Source of the DNA: Fasciolopsis buskii
Lineage: Eukaryota; Platyhelminthes; Trematoda; Plagiorchiida; Fasciolidae
NCBI GenBank assembly: GCA_008360955.1
Contig: LUCM01010502.1
Location: 1-64,000 of the forward strand
Reading direction: 5' to 3'
Length of the DNA: 64,000 bases
This document shows, one piece after another, positions 38,021 through 51,300 of the stretch. Each line of letters starts with the position of its first letter. Positions within the stretch are counted from its first letter, which is position 1. The notes under the pieces are model-generated. The model was given only the letters and a program-made list of their open reading frames with translations, did no database searches and was not told where the DNA came from. Both the position numbers and the translations under genes were made by a program.

Positions 38021-38799
38021 GTCAGACATGATCCATGATGCATCGGACATTGCGGCTTCGCACATTTGGCATTAGCTCCTAGCCTCACCCTACAGGTAAC
38101 TGGACAACAGCCAAAGCGCTGATGTCACGGCTCGACAGCTTCCTGTGGGAGTCGTACAAATGGTGATTTGTCGAACAACTGCTGCAGCACTTTCGATTTC
38201 ATTAGGTTGTCAAATCAGGCAAACAGCCTGGACCATTCCCATGTGCCATAAGTTAGCTGTGATCTCGGTTACTCCATGTAAGGCTGAACCAAAAACAGTT
38301 GCAGGCTATTCAGAGCCGCGTAAGACACTGTAGAAGGACCAAATCATCAGTATTGACTATGTTCAAACCAGCGTGGCTTAGTAATAAGTAATCCAGTCTA
38401 CGTGGAAATCCATTACTGCGTGAATTAGTATATTCTGAATGTCTCAACATATTTATATTCGACCGCCACAGTTTACGAAACAAATAATTTCAAAGAATTT
38501 CAAGTACGTACTCCTAAACGTCTGAATTGCACGCATCGAGTATGGGGTCACGAAGCATTTGAAGGTCAATAACATTTTCCATTCAAATATTAACTACCAA
38601 AATCGTAACATCTTGAGTGTATATTATGTGGTTGTTTGATCGGATCACTGATTTAAAATGACGTACTACTTTCTGCGACCATCGACCGAGTGGGCCTTCA
38701 ATTTGTTGTCACCCTCATGATTGCACGAAGAAATTTGTGTCAGAATTTCAGGAAGCAAACGATTTTGGTAAGGCCATGAATGGCAGCCTGAAACAATAG

Positions 38800-39066
38800 C
38801 GTGACATTTTCCGAAGCATTCTGAGGAATTTGCGCGAAATACCGAAGGGCATTGTACACACACAGGATGCTTTGATTTCGTTTCTGATGCAGGTTAAACG
38901 TCATACGAAGGTAGTTGATTTGTTTACGGAGGAACTATTTGAGAATTCCTTGCAGGACCAGCTTCATTGTGATGCAGGATTTGTTTTGATAATCATCTCT
39001 GAGACCGATTCCTATTGTAAATCTCCTATACCTGCTTGCCTATATACATCGACGTTTGCTTGTTAA
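38800..39066 (+). CDS. candidate exon, unknown product
   Basis: A + strand frame of 88 codons plus stop, entered after an ACAATAG acceptor. It reads like a helical cytosolic protein (RDIFRSILRNLREIPKG, then DALISFLMQVKRHTKVVDLF) with no domain I can name. An internal donor-like GTAGTT could shorten it to about 38800-38914. An overlapping - strand frame is open too. Low support. Confidence 0.22.
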   Translation, partial: RDIFRSILRNLREIPKGIVHTQDALISFLMQVKRHTKVVDLFTEELFENSLQDQLHCDAGFVLIIISETDSYCKSPIPACLYTSTFAC

Positions 39067-40917
39067 ATGTGGCATCATAGTCTCTTCAGGCATATTCACG
39101 TATCAGGCGGTACATATCTAAGTCGGTCCTTGTTCTCATGGCCGGCGGTGGGTGCCCCTGGTTCCGAATTGGCCACTCGTTCTGGAAAACTCACAAAATG
39201 CTCCTGAATGACCTTGCCTCTCAAACGGCTTCTGCCCAGGAAGGGCTAAGCACCACCCTCAGGAAGAGTAACTGTTTTCACCAAAGCTTGAAAATGAAGG
39301 TGAATGCTTGTTGCTCTCTACCGAGTTGACTAGCCTTTAACAGTCACTCCAGCGTAGTTGGTTAAAACCAGACGGCATACGAAGCATACGGCCGTATGCT
39401 CATTTGACCTGTGACAAACGAGTGTTCTGGGCACCCAGGATGTTTTGCCTCATCAGAAGGGCGTATGGAATAAACAAGCAGTCCACAGTCCCCAGTGGGT
39501 TACGTGACCCTTGCACAATCATGTTATCTTCGGTCAAATCCTCAGGATAAGGTCAACCGTATATTTTGGTTTAGAGAACCGAGTAGTGTCAAGCTCACAG
39601 AGGAATCATGGATCCCGATGGATAGCCAATGACGTCCATGTGGATGATGAAGTTACCATACTTGTGGTAAACTCTATATAACTTTTATGTTCCTCTTTCT
39701 GATTCTCGTCCATTGGTTTCACCACAGTTCTGGTAGCTCATAATCAGTACAGAGACTTACTTCCACACATGTTTCAACAAGAGCTTTATGAAAAAACTTC
39801 GATTTCTAATTGTTGTAGATAAGCAAGCCTGCCAAACAAATTCATGGTGAGTCCCCGTGCAAATCACGGGACGCCACTCGTAATGGATCTGTCCAAAGTA
39901 GTACATTTAACTTTATTTTTTGCAGTGAATGATTAGTCCTACAGTATCCAATCTCAACTCAGCATAGAGTTAAGAATGAAGCACAGCAGAGCTGTTTTAT
40001 TCTTGTTGCGAGTAATTGGCGTTGAGCATCCACCTGGATCGAATTGGAAAGCGGTCAGACCACAAAACCATTGTAAACGGAACGCCATAGAACAACTTTA
40101 TCGATATCGACTTGGGTGCTTAAAGCATCGAAATAACGGTGAATTTTGTGAAATGTTTTATGTGAACTTCGATCGCTCAATAACAGCGCAGTCGGAATAT
40201 TTGGTAATTTGTCGACTTTTGGGTTATCGAGGATATTTCTCAAGATTGGTTCTCAAGCAAATGAAACTGGGCTGAGAGCTTAATACAATTGGATCCAGGG
40301 TATTTAGGCTTGTGAACGACACGGGAAACCTTAATGGATAAACACTCAAAGGGTTATAAACCCCGACTGATGTAAACTTATCCCTATACCACCAACGACG
40401 ATGGTGGGGACATAATATAATGTAATACCATAACAGGTAAGCTGTCCGAGCAAACTGTCTTCGGCTTTTTGAATATGAGATTCAAATTATAAGTCAAATA
40501 TTCGTCACCACGCAACGCAATAATTCCCAATCAAATATGACCTCCAACTGCTTATTTCGATCACATAGTCAATCTATGTGAGGACTCCGTTGAACTTGGA
40601 ATTCTTGCGGAGGAGTTGTATAATTTAGGGCTCAACGGGCAGCTGTTTGTGGCTGTGGAAGACTAGTGGCCAATATGTGATTTTCGATTTCACTAAACTG
40701 TTGGAAGAGAACCTGTGCAGCTCAGACTTTGGATTTTTGTGCCATGTCACCACAGGAGTGTGGCGGAAAAGAGCACGCTCCATAGCCGCTTGGAGGGATA
40801 AGAGCGGAACCATCCACCCCAACCAAGAAACCCGGATTGGCACACAATCGCATAAGGTCCGAATTGTTCAGCGGGGCGGCAATGAGTTACCGTCCGCCGC
40901 CTTAATAGCTATTGAAT
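39067..40917. other. intergenic; one 99-codon ORF without identity
   Basis: An ATG-opened + frame at 39976-40275 has reasonable composition but no known domain, and a 62-codon - frame overlaps it. A short stretch at 39818-39845 lies between a TTGTTGTAG acceptor and G|GTGAGT. Nothing here is supported enough to call. Confidence 0.3.
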
Positions 40918-40981
40918 CAGGGACTCGAAAATCTAATCTTTTTGAGACGACAGGTGCGTAATCCACTTGACCATCACGGCT
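40918..40981 (-). mobile_element. tRNA-like head of a SINE, family B
   Basis: On the - strand a perfect A box TGGTCAAGTGG (40963-40973) is followed about 42 bases later by a B-box-like TTTTCGAGTCC (40920-40931). The arms do not give an intact cloverleaf by eye. Its A box differs from family A, so this is a second tRNA-derived family; the body would extend towards lower coordinates. Confidence 0.5.
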
Positions 40982-43900
40982 GGTGTTCCAGTTCCCTGGT
41001 TCCGGAATCGCGTCGCAGTTCGAAAGAGATAGAGGTATATTTCCAGCGATTCATATCAAGGATGATAAAGTAGTGCAGTCGTTTCATGTATTCGTTAATG
41101 ACCTAACCTTTGATGCTGCATTAAGGAAATGGCAGTGATGCCGACCTTCAGGGACAGGATGAACAGGCGCAATCAAAATGTCAACACCACTGAGTTTGAG
41201 TGCGGGTGGCCTGGACTTGGTTCTTATAGCTGCCGGAATTAAACAAAAGAGGGTCGTCCCCTTTTCAGAGTTTCTGTTCAGTCCTCGTACGGTAAATCAA
41301 AGCAAAGTGAACAGGTGATAGATTAAAACTTCAGTGTCATTCATCATATAAGTTGCTAAACCCTAAAATGTGCGTCACAGTAGAAATACGTTTCCCGCGT
41401 TTCTAGCTTTGAGCTTTAATCATCAGACTTACTCCACCATGAAAGACGAAATGAGACCGACCTCAAAGTGATCACCTCTTGAACTTTTCGGTATAAAGCA
41501 TCCCAACTGGGTTCGCAAATTTTCCACGAATGTGTTTGAAACAACTTGCCCGATTCCGTGGGACAAATAATTTTCACTGTAATAGCCACGGCTCCCTCAC
41601 TCATTGCAGCTATGAGCCAAAGAGGTGTTTCGTGAACATATCAGATTGAGTGCTGTGCTGCATAATGACTAGCTAAACAGCGGGACGTCCTGTACCAAAC
41701 TACCAGCTTATTTTCTTGCCTATTTGTGGGTATGTGCGTGGGTGGTCACGTGGAGGCATGTACACACATGTGTGTTCGGACCAGAGCTTCGCCAGGCAGC
41801 AAGTGGCAGTTTTATTGCGTTAAGTCGCCTGCATCATATATCGATTTCACAGGTTAACCTCATGTACGTTCGCATGAAAGATGACTACGAAATGGTGCGC
41901 TTCAAATTAATTGATTTAGGGCCCCACATACCTGACTGGATCGGCTGGTGAGGACCGCCAAGTTGGTGTTCCCGATCTTGTTGGTGCCACTGATCTTTTA
42001 TTTGTGAGTCCTGTGTGAAAAACGCGTGTGCAGGATAAGTTTTCGATATCAACGTGAGGTCGCACAGGTGCGTGGGGGTTTTTACTTGTCTTCTGTTGAG
42101 TGTGTTTATCGCTACATGTGGCGTATGCACCGTTTTTCGTTTCACATGGTTACGTATCCGGGATTGATAAAATTCGTAAACTGGGAAGTGGGGTGTGATT
42201 AAATTGAAACATTGATCTCAAAGGCAGACGTCAAAGACAGTCTCCCTTTAAACCGTCCCCTGTGACACTGATTCAATATTTCCTATCCTATTTATTTGTT
42301 TTCGTGTTATTGCACATTATTTTCCAATTGTAAGTCCCGGATAATTCTTGGTTGCCTAATAGGCATTGCCTGGCGATGGACTGGTTCGAACATGGGACAC
42401 TCATTGTCAAAAAACGCAACGCGATTCATTCGGGCAGTATTATTCATTTACGATATTTCATGTACACTTTCATTTATCCTGGCGCGGACATGTTGGGATA
42501 ATGTTGTTAATGAGCTTATTTTCTTCCATTCTCTAGACTTAACCAAAGAACGTCGTGAGCGCTTCAGATTTACTATGGAAAATATATATGAACAGCTGGT
42601 CAGAAGTGCGATTTTGAAGAGGTGAACGATTCGGAACAAAGTGAAATAGAATATGGCGGTTTCCGATTTCCGTGTAACGAGGAAAAACATGATTTGTAAA
42701 GAACCGAATGCCAGCGCGATTGAAATTTCGCCCATGAATTTCTGTCCATTTTGTCTGAACACCTCAAGCCTAGAAAGAAGATGAGTACTGTCTTAAGTGT
42801 AACATTTTTTCGTCACGAATGTTGGAAATGCATTTGTGTGGGTAAGCTAAAAACTACAATAATTTGACTAATATTGTGCTCAGATAGATCAACATTTGAA
42901 ACGTTATGCCCAGTGATCCATTTCAACGTCAGTGAATTGGCAAATGTTCAGTGAATCCGTTTGACTATCACTTGGACTGCACCTTGATATTTCTGACCAG
43001 CATTCTGTATGATCCCCCTCACCGGTTTAATTTGGTTATTTATTCTCATGCAGGTGATGCAATCCAAACGGCCCTGAGCATAGTCATTTGCCTTGTCAGA
43101 GACCTTATTGTTTGTAAACGTGACAGCAAGGAACACTTGATATCAGTATAATTTATTTTGATGGTCAGCGCAAGTCACGTTGTTGGGCCCAGATTCGTCC
43201 ATAGACAGAGTATTAAATATGTATGAAAGCGAATGGTCACATGTGAAGATTGCTATTTACGATACATCAGACCGTTGAGTTGCATCCATATTTAATGTGC
43301 ACAGTCCCAGTCCTAGTACCGCCTGTTGTACGTAGCACTGATCTGCCCTAACCGTTACTACAGCTATTGCGCTTCTACTTTTCACACAGTTAGTTAGTAA
43401 TTCATCCACAATTCCACTGGATCACTTGTTTCGAGGAGACTCGGGAAGCCATTTACGTACTACCCTGTCCAACAGTCGATGCTCTAGTGCGCAGACAGAT
43501 TTTCCGTTCTCTAAATCATATGGTTCCTCATCCTGCCTGAAAGAGAATGCGATATGAAATCGGAATATTCATAATCCAAATAAAACGGTCAATAAAAATG
43601 AGATAAAACTCATCGATTACGCCCAGTGGACAAGGCAGCCGAGTACCTATAGCGGCAGCCCAACAGAAACAATGTTTTTGATTAGTAAGGAAGACTTTTA
43701 GTGTCTGCTCGAATTGGTTTAATTCACTCGAGTTGGTGGAAGCAGATCAAGCTGAATAAAGATAGAAATAATTGATTAATGACGGGAGAAAGTCAGAGCA
43801 GAAGTGTTTCCTTTTTTACTTTATAAGATGCTGTTCAGTCGTGCTGTTTGTCTCTACTAGAAAGCAGCCAACGAGGCTGATTCAGTGAGTGAAATTGGAC

Positions 43901-46900
43901 TGATCACAATGCGTTGTTAGGATGCTGGTTAGCGCCGAAGCCGATATTCATTTACATAGTTTGCAATCGAAGGCCATGTCCACGGTAGCTCAGTGATAAG
44001 GCGTTTAATGTATGGTTTTCTCTGCGTCATTCGCTATGTATTCATTAAGTAATACGATGGATTGTTGATTTCGTGTTCTCTGGTTGAGAATGCAGCACCG
44101 CTCTTGTGGAAGTCACTCATTTACTGGAACAGAAGCCGTATGAACGCTCCCTTCCCCCTAGTGGGATTCCAGCCAAGATACGTTGAGTATCATGAATTTC
44201 AGTTTGTCAGGATCTTAATCTGGGTAAAAAATATCGCTTTTATTGCTGTTCCTCTGAAGTTGCATTCATTCAGTCTTGCCTTTTTGTCTACCAGTTTCTC
44301 ACTGACAGGATTAAAAGTGTGAAAATCGCCGAATCGGATTCCACGCGAAATGAAAGACTGAAAACACCCGAGAACATCTGTTTAAAAAGTTTAGTCTTGA
44401 CAGACTTGGCAAGTGTGCAAATGATTCTGTCTGGAAAGAGTTTTTGTACCAGTCTTGTTCTGATTTAGGTTCCGCATCATTTTGGGCTACTCTTTGCTTT
44501 GGGGCTTTGAAATGCTATTCAGAAGGCATCAAAATTGTCTTTTGGCGAATCGAGCTTTGAATCGTCGAACAAACTTTACCCGCACAACGATTCATGCCTT
44601 TGGTCAAAGCATCAGGATCCAAAGCTACTCATGAATGTGGCTCAGACATGCGCGCTCAATGTGATATACCAGTTGAGTTACAAGGGCATGCTAGCGAGTG
44701 CGCAAGTGAAGTGATATTTCGAATAGTCAGCCAAATGTTTCTGCTTGCATTATCTTTTCAACATGCAGAATCAAAAAATAAATTCTCACTTCAATTCCAC
44801 GAGAGGATATTTTATATTTCTAACTAAAAACTATACAAACATATTACACATGCGGTCATCAGATACCGAATCACATACTGGTGATGACAGGATTTGTGGT
44901 TGGTTTTCACATTTTCTGGGGAATCATCAGGCCGCTGAAATTAATTTTGCATTGTCAGCTGATTGCGCTGTTTCTTTCAGTGAATTTATCTTTACTTGAT
45001 TTCTATTGACGCAAACCAAGAGCGCGCCGGTCAGGTTAAACAACTAGCCCTTTATTGACCGGTCCTTCAGCTGAAAAGAAGGTGAATAATAAACTGCAGA
45101 CCACATCACTGATCAGATATTGGTCCATGAAGGGCTAGTAAACCAGGGTCTTGTTAACGCAGATAGATTACACCCATCGAATGAGACTTCAAAATCCATG
45201 GCTACCGTCACAAATTACCAAATTGGATTAATAACTCTAGCAGGTTCAATCGATCATCTCTAAGTTAATGTGGATCTCGTCCAGCATAAGTCAACAAGAA
45301 CTGACACAAGATGTCTCCTGATAGATTAGTTTTTATGGCATCAAAATTTTATCCAGATTACGTCCTTGACCTGGATACCAATTTATCTCTGACTCACTGC
45401 TGTTGACCTAAAGACCGATCTGACCAAGCATTGTAAAATCCAAAAGGGAACGTGGACTCGTCGATTTTAATCCCACATCTTAGGTTGATTGGTTGCACCC
45501 AGTTTTAGGTCAATCGTGACCATATCTTCTAACCAGTCAGCCGTCGTTCGTGATATGAGAAAATCACAATGTTCTTACTCCTAAATCCGTGTGCGGTCGA
45601 AGGGTTTTGAAAAGCAGGGACCACGTATCTTGGTTCGTTGGTGACTGATCATATTTCGATAGACTGCTCTAAGCAATATTGGAAAATATTATATAAAACT
45701 GAAAATGTGAATAACTATGTGCGGTTTTCAAACTGGTACTCCGTAGCCGTAAAGTTCGACAAGTGCTTAGTACTTATCCGGTGCTGCCAGGTTTCTGTGA
45801 CTGTAATCCGCTTTGCAGTTGTGAGCATGAAACTGTTCATATGTGAGTTGATCAAGGTCGGATCTTATTGCTTGATAGCTTCTGGTCTTCTAGGGTCTAT
45901 CAGCTCCTTCAGAGTCCTCATTTCTTTTGGCACCTTAGCTGAAGACGTTGAATGCGCAAACAAGTTCCGACAGTGCTCAACCCTATTCCTCGATAATGAC
46001 CAGTGTTAACTGATTTGGGCCCACTATTAGATCCATAGTCGACCTTGGTACGGAGAGTATACAGTTCACCTGACTTGTGCTTATCTGCACATCGAACTTG
46101 GGAAGATACTGCCGGAGTCTCAGTATCGGCTAGAAGCATCTCTTTCCATTGGGCAACGTTAAGCAATTTTCAGACAGGTTCCGATCAGTACGAGCAGCCT
46201 GGAAATAGTTATGGCGAGAAGACGGAAACCGTTCAAACCCTGTTTATGTATGGGTTAATGAGAAATATCTGCGGGTAAGCATGTAATGTATAACGGTCGG
46301 TATTTTGTAAATCCTTCTGTACCCTTCGCAGCCGTCAATAGAGCCACCCCGTATAGTCAATTGTTTCAATGTTCTCTCGTCAGTGATTTGTGCTACTCAT
46401 ATCACGACTAGTCTGCATCAACACTTCAAGCCCCAATTTTGGATGGCTACGTCTTTGGATTTCGTGAGAAGAAAAACAACAGCTTTTGAATTGATTGTTT
46501 CACCAAAAACAAGTCAGTAAAGCAAAGTGGCTACGTCAATGACAGTTTAAACTACCACTATTATCAAAAAAGCCGCTAGAAAATCCCGGCTTGTTAGATT
46601 CAGTACACGATATGAGTAGTCGTTAAAGGTCATGTCGTTTCGAGCCTGCCGTTTGTATGGCGTATGAAAAAAGAACGCTGTAAGTCACAACAGTTTTATC
46701 ATGGAAACATGTGGTTGCTAGATGTCTTTTGAATCATAGAGTGACTAATTCTTGGTCCTATGATGGGTTTGTTGTCAGAAAAATAAGGATTTATTATTAT
46801 ACAAACGATTGCCCCCGTTTTTGTAGACTGAAGTGGATTATTTATTAATTGGGATCCTTTGCTTTGATTGGAATCTAACAGTCGTGGCTGATCATGAACA

Positions 46901-49900
46901 AAGAGATTTTTTGAGTAAGGTCTTCATTTACATCAAAGTTTGTCTTGAGTCAAGAATATTTAAACGCACTGCGTTAATTGCCTAAGTTGCAAACTTGACA
47001 GCGCAGTAGTGAGCTAAAAGAGCAGAAATGTTTGGTACCTTAATGTGGAGCATATTGAGCTCGTTAAGTGATCTGTTAATTATGATTTTGTGTTGTACTA
47101 CATGCAGCGCAATAAAGTAAACAAGGTCACAAATTACATGATATCATACAAACAAACTATACCAACAATGTGGCCTTAATGAAGGAAACCCGTGACATCC
47201 GAAAGCGAACACAGTCTTAGTTAGGTTATCATTCTCTTCTTTAATCCTGATGGAGAGTTCACGCATCATTTTTCGGATAGAATTGAACAATATATTCTCC
47301 ACATCTCAGGTGATATGGAGCATGGATTCGCTGAGGAAGGAAAAGGAGAATAGAACTATCCTGTGTAATAACAGAAAACTTTGAGTGGCTTAGTAGATTA
47401 ACCAATACAATAAGTGCGGTGACCTGTGGAACACAAAATGAACGTTTTTGAAAGGAGCGTCCCCAAGACGTTGTCCTGCTTTCTTATTCCCGACCACGTT
47501 GTTTCCTCTTAAACAAATATAATGAAAAAGCCTCACAGAATAACTGGAACCGATTGCACAATGGATAGACAAAATCTGGTCTTTATGGTGACGGAGATAC
47601 GCCTTGATTGTAAGAAAATACATGATATAAGGGAACAGTGTCTCCGCAAGAATCGATGGTTCACTCTGTCAGCTGTGAATAAATGCACGGTTTTGAATAG
47701 AATGGTTTTTTTTTGCGTGTAACGTAAATCGGGTGAACGCACGATTAGGTCAGATGTATGCTTTACTTGAAGTCACACCCCAGCTTTAAACTTTATCCTA
47801 TCCAAAGTATGCTCCGTGTTCTGATGTGTTAATTCAGTGAGCTACCTAACCGTCACATAGGGACAAAAAGATTCCAAAATTTCTTGGAATAGGAAGCGAA
47901 AACTATTTTACACTAGAATTTTTGGAGGACATATCAAGACGACCAACGAACTGCCGAAAGAAAGTAGCTGGCCAATAGGCAATATTTATGGATGATAGGT
48001 TTCTAGCAATACAAACGTCAAATTATTTTGTACAAATTTTATTTTGTTCTTCCAGGAGGGATCGAATTCGTCATGGTTAACATATTCATATGGCGACTGA
48101 AATGGGATGTCGACTAAATTTCTAGCCAATTTGTTCGCTAGATAACACCGACGCTTACGATTTATTTTCAGAGAGAATCCCTAGTTTTGGCCGCGTAGAA
48201 GGAATACGCAGTCTGGTGTTTTTTTGCCCCGTTGCCTACCGAATAAGAACTTGTTCATATGATGGTTATTGTTGTTTCGTCAATATCTGCGTGACATGGT
48301 CAAAAGTGAGCTAGTTGTCCAGAGTCGTAATCTGTCACTGATTGACTGCCATTTACCACAGCGGGCAAACGCGTGAGTCACGACTAGAACACTTACAAAA
48401 GTGATGGAATATTTCTCAGTAAATGTTACTTATAACAAAACCATTTTTCTAGCTACATTTTGGTAGATGCTGTTTTCGTTTACTGGTTGCCAGGAGGCTT
48501 CCTTTGCGTACCCTTTTTTCTCATTTGTCTTTCTCTCTCTGTCGGTGACACGTAATTCTCTGCGCATTTACCTGGTTACAAATTATGCAATGATTCCAAT
48601 CGGTCCACTTCGACTTTTATTGATTTACGAGCAAAGGAATTTATGACCCAAATAGATCTGCTCTATCGGTTTATGATTCCAAATCATTTTGTTCATTCAG
48701 TCTTTTGGCAATGAACTGGTCAAATGGTCTGATAATTCTGACCTGATGAATGAAGGAATGTTTAGTTCGCTTTCCCAGCTCTTTAATCTGGTGAGTACAA
48801 GACAGACCAGTGATCCTCCCGCGCAGACACACAAACACACGACCAGCTTAAGAATAAACCGAAAATGAATGAAAAAATGAATGGCATTAAGAATCTATAT
48901 GATTGTACGTATGCACGACACAGCAAAGTCATGAAGAACCTGACCAAGATAACAACCGTGGTGGAGTATTGATTCAACTGACAATGGGACCTGAGGAACA
49001 AAAACAGGTAGAGAGTGACAGGGAGTGCAAAACCAGTGCGATTGAAAACTCGCACTCGATGAATCAAAACAATCCAAACAGACTGGTCAGACCTTAACAT
49101 TTGGCCCGATTATCTCTGACCCAATTCTCGCGTCTGAACAAACGAAAAACGGGTGTTATTTACCTGCGCTGTATGAGCAGTTAGTTAGTCCATAATTATA
49201 TCACAAAACCCAGACAATATCATAAGTGGTAGTTTTCATTTGGATGACGCCACTTTTGCACTTGATAGAGGTAGAATTCGAAAGTTGATTAGAACCGAAC
49301 TTAACTAAGCTTGTTCTGACTAGAGGTGCGTGTGCCTGTGTCTGTGCACATTCTTGTGGGTTTGTGTGTGCGGTTTAGAACAAGAGAAATACATCAACGA
49401 ATTAGGATCTGATCGGAGGAGCAGAGGTTTGTGACCGAATATGACCACTATTAAACTAAGTCGCATGGTCACTCACGATTTGCAGAAAACCAACACATTG
49501 AGCAGATGCAAGCAGCTGCTGCGTAGTTACCAGTTAGGGAAAATCACGTTTGTAAATGTCCATTAATCACAAAACAAGTGATTATTGAAGCATTTTGACT
49601 TCACAAACGCTATGGTAGCGACTATAGAATGATACTTGCTTGATTTTAAAGATCCAACCTGAAATTCTTAAAACCTGGATACCGGTGTGAAGAATCAATA
49701 AGCTATATGAGAAATGAAACATAAAAAGTTGTTTGTGATTCGACATGGTGTTCGGCATTTTATACGAAGCTCTACCTTAAACTGTTGGAAATAACTTATT
49801 GCAAGTCTCTGGGACGAACTGAACACTTCACCGATTGTCAAATGGGCCATGAACGCACCTTGTCGAGTCATTTTCTTTTGAATAGGTCTACATATGTGAA

Positions 49901-50320
49901 AACATGATAGTGTGGACGGTCGAAAACAATCCAGATTTACTGTTGGATGAAGAGAACCAGGAAGAAGTGAAAAAACAAGGTTTAATGAGCAAACTTTTGT
50001 CATAACGTGCCCCAACCGGAAATCGCTGGTTATTTGTCAAGCGTCAACACTCACATGTGTGCGTAATAATACCAGGGTTTTCACTGCCAACTCTGGTGTT
50101 TTAAAATCGTATTTATCGAGGTCGCTAACTCTAACACCCTCAGTAGGTTGTCTCGAGCCTAGTTCACTCCCACTCTGTTTAATCGAAGGAGGACGAACAA
50201 AATGGACTCTGACCGCTCTACAGGACTGTTTCCCGTACTTGTTATAATCAAACGGTTTATGTAAGTCCTCACAGGATAGAGCTTATTGGCCGGTTGCCCC
50301 CGTCTGTCGGATTCTGTCTT
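40982..50320. other. long stretch without recognisable genes
   Basis: Nine kilobases with no named feature. Weak points of note: an exon-like stretch at 42537-42621 (acceptor TTCCATTCTCTAG, donor AG|GTGAAC); an A-box-like TAGCTCAGTGA near 43987; a short phrase at about 45627-45680 (YLGSLVTDHISIDC) resembling the post-RT block of LINEs; an acidic open frame at 48903-49097; and GT-rich sequence near 49328-49372. None justifies a gene call. Confidence 0.35.
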
Positions 50321-50480
50321 TTCTTTGGTCTTCGGTCCGAGCAAAGCCCCGATCGCCTCTGAGCCTGTCTTAAATCAGACCACTATTTTCTTATTCAAGA
50401 TATAGGGCGAATCACTGATTTCTCACCCTGCCTCCTGCCTTGCAGTCGCTGGGGTCTTTAGCTCATGTTATTCACCTGCG
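50321..50480 (+). repeat. dispersed repeat R1, copy 2
   Basis: Same-orientation relative of 37856-38020, beginning TTCTTTGGTCTTCGGTCC. Similarity is diverged but runs over roughly 150 bases with small gaps. Confidence 0.6.
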
Positions 50481-51199
50481 TTTAAACAAGCTGGCTGGAC
50501 ACTCCTGTTTCCCAGACAAGATTCGACCTTACCGTTATATAACTCATCGGCCCAAAACAAAGCTGTCTTGCGCTTTTGACACCGGTCTAACCTCATAAAT
50601 GGTAGTTGGCCTAAACGGTCCCACTAGTTTTCCAGCAAACGGTCAAACCTATGGAGTCGTTGAACCACTTAAGTGTTTTGAGGCTCATATGTGACCGATG
50701 GCTGGCTGCTCGGTGCATACCACATCCTGGATTACATCCTGCATTGCACGCCGCTCGTGACCGACTTGAAATCAGGGTTTACCGAACTTTTATGGGCAGT
50801 CCACCAAGGTTCAGTCGGCCTGAAGAACAGCGCCTTCTATTTGCCTTCTTCCTCAAACGTATTAGAAGCTCTCCCACCATGCACAAGTGTTGCGTAGAAC
50901 TTCCTTACCAAAGACTGCCTGAAGAGCAAAGCCAACTGCGAGCACCCTCCATTGTGTTCCACAGATAGAAGCGGGCTGGATATCTCAGGAACCCAACCAT
51001 AATCACATTGACAAATTTAAAGTTACAAACTGTAATATAAGTGCACAAAGAGCAGTAAGGTAGTAATTCATTCCGATTAGTGTCCAAGATTTAACTAACG
51101 GATGATACTGTGCGCGATGTAAATTCGCTGTATCACTGGTTTGAACAAGATTCTCCGATGCACAAACTGATTGACGGTCGATGGTATATTGACAACATG
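50481..51199. other. intergenic; open frame without identity
   Basis: Two overlapping + frames (50651-50968 and about 50680-50897) are open. The second has more protein-like composition, but no domain or good splice border supports either. Confidence 0.3.
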
Positions 51200-51300
51200 A
51201 CCTTTTGGATCATAACCGCTCGTTCTGGACTCGCATTTCGGTTTGGGTCTGATATATAAACACTACTGATGATTCTTAACGAGGCTAAACGGCTAAGCAG
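51200..51300 (+). mobile_element. tRNA-derived SINE-like copy, family A, decayed
   Basis: In + orientation this matches the - strand sequence of 21904-22045: a degraded B-box region (GGACTCGCATTTC), then the tail CACTACTGATGATTCTTAAC. The A box is largely lost. Confidence 0.5.

Noticed and set aside
42948..43136. - strand frame considered as a transposase or enzyme fragment
   Set aside because: No catalytic triad or family motif is visible, and the opposite strand is also open.
43980..44010. A-box-like TAGCTCAGTGA suggesting a tRNA gene
   Set aside because: There is no B box at the right distance and no cloverleaf.
48783..49100. 105-codon - strand ORF rich in hydrophobic residues
   Set aside because: It looks like the shadow of the acidic + strand frame at 48903-49097, which is itself unsupported.
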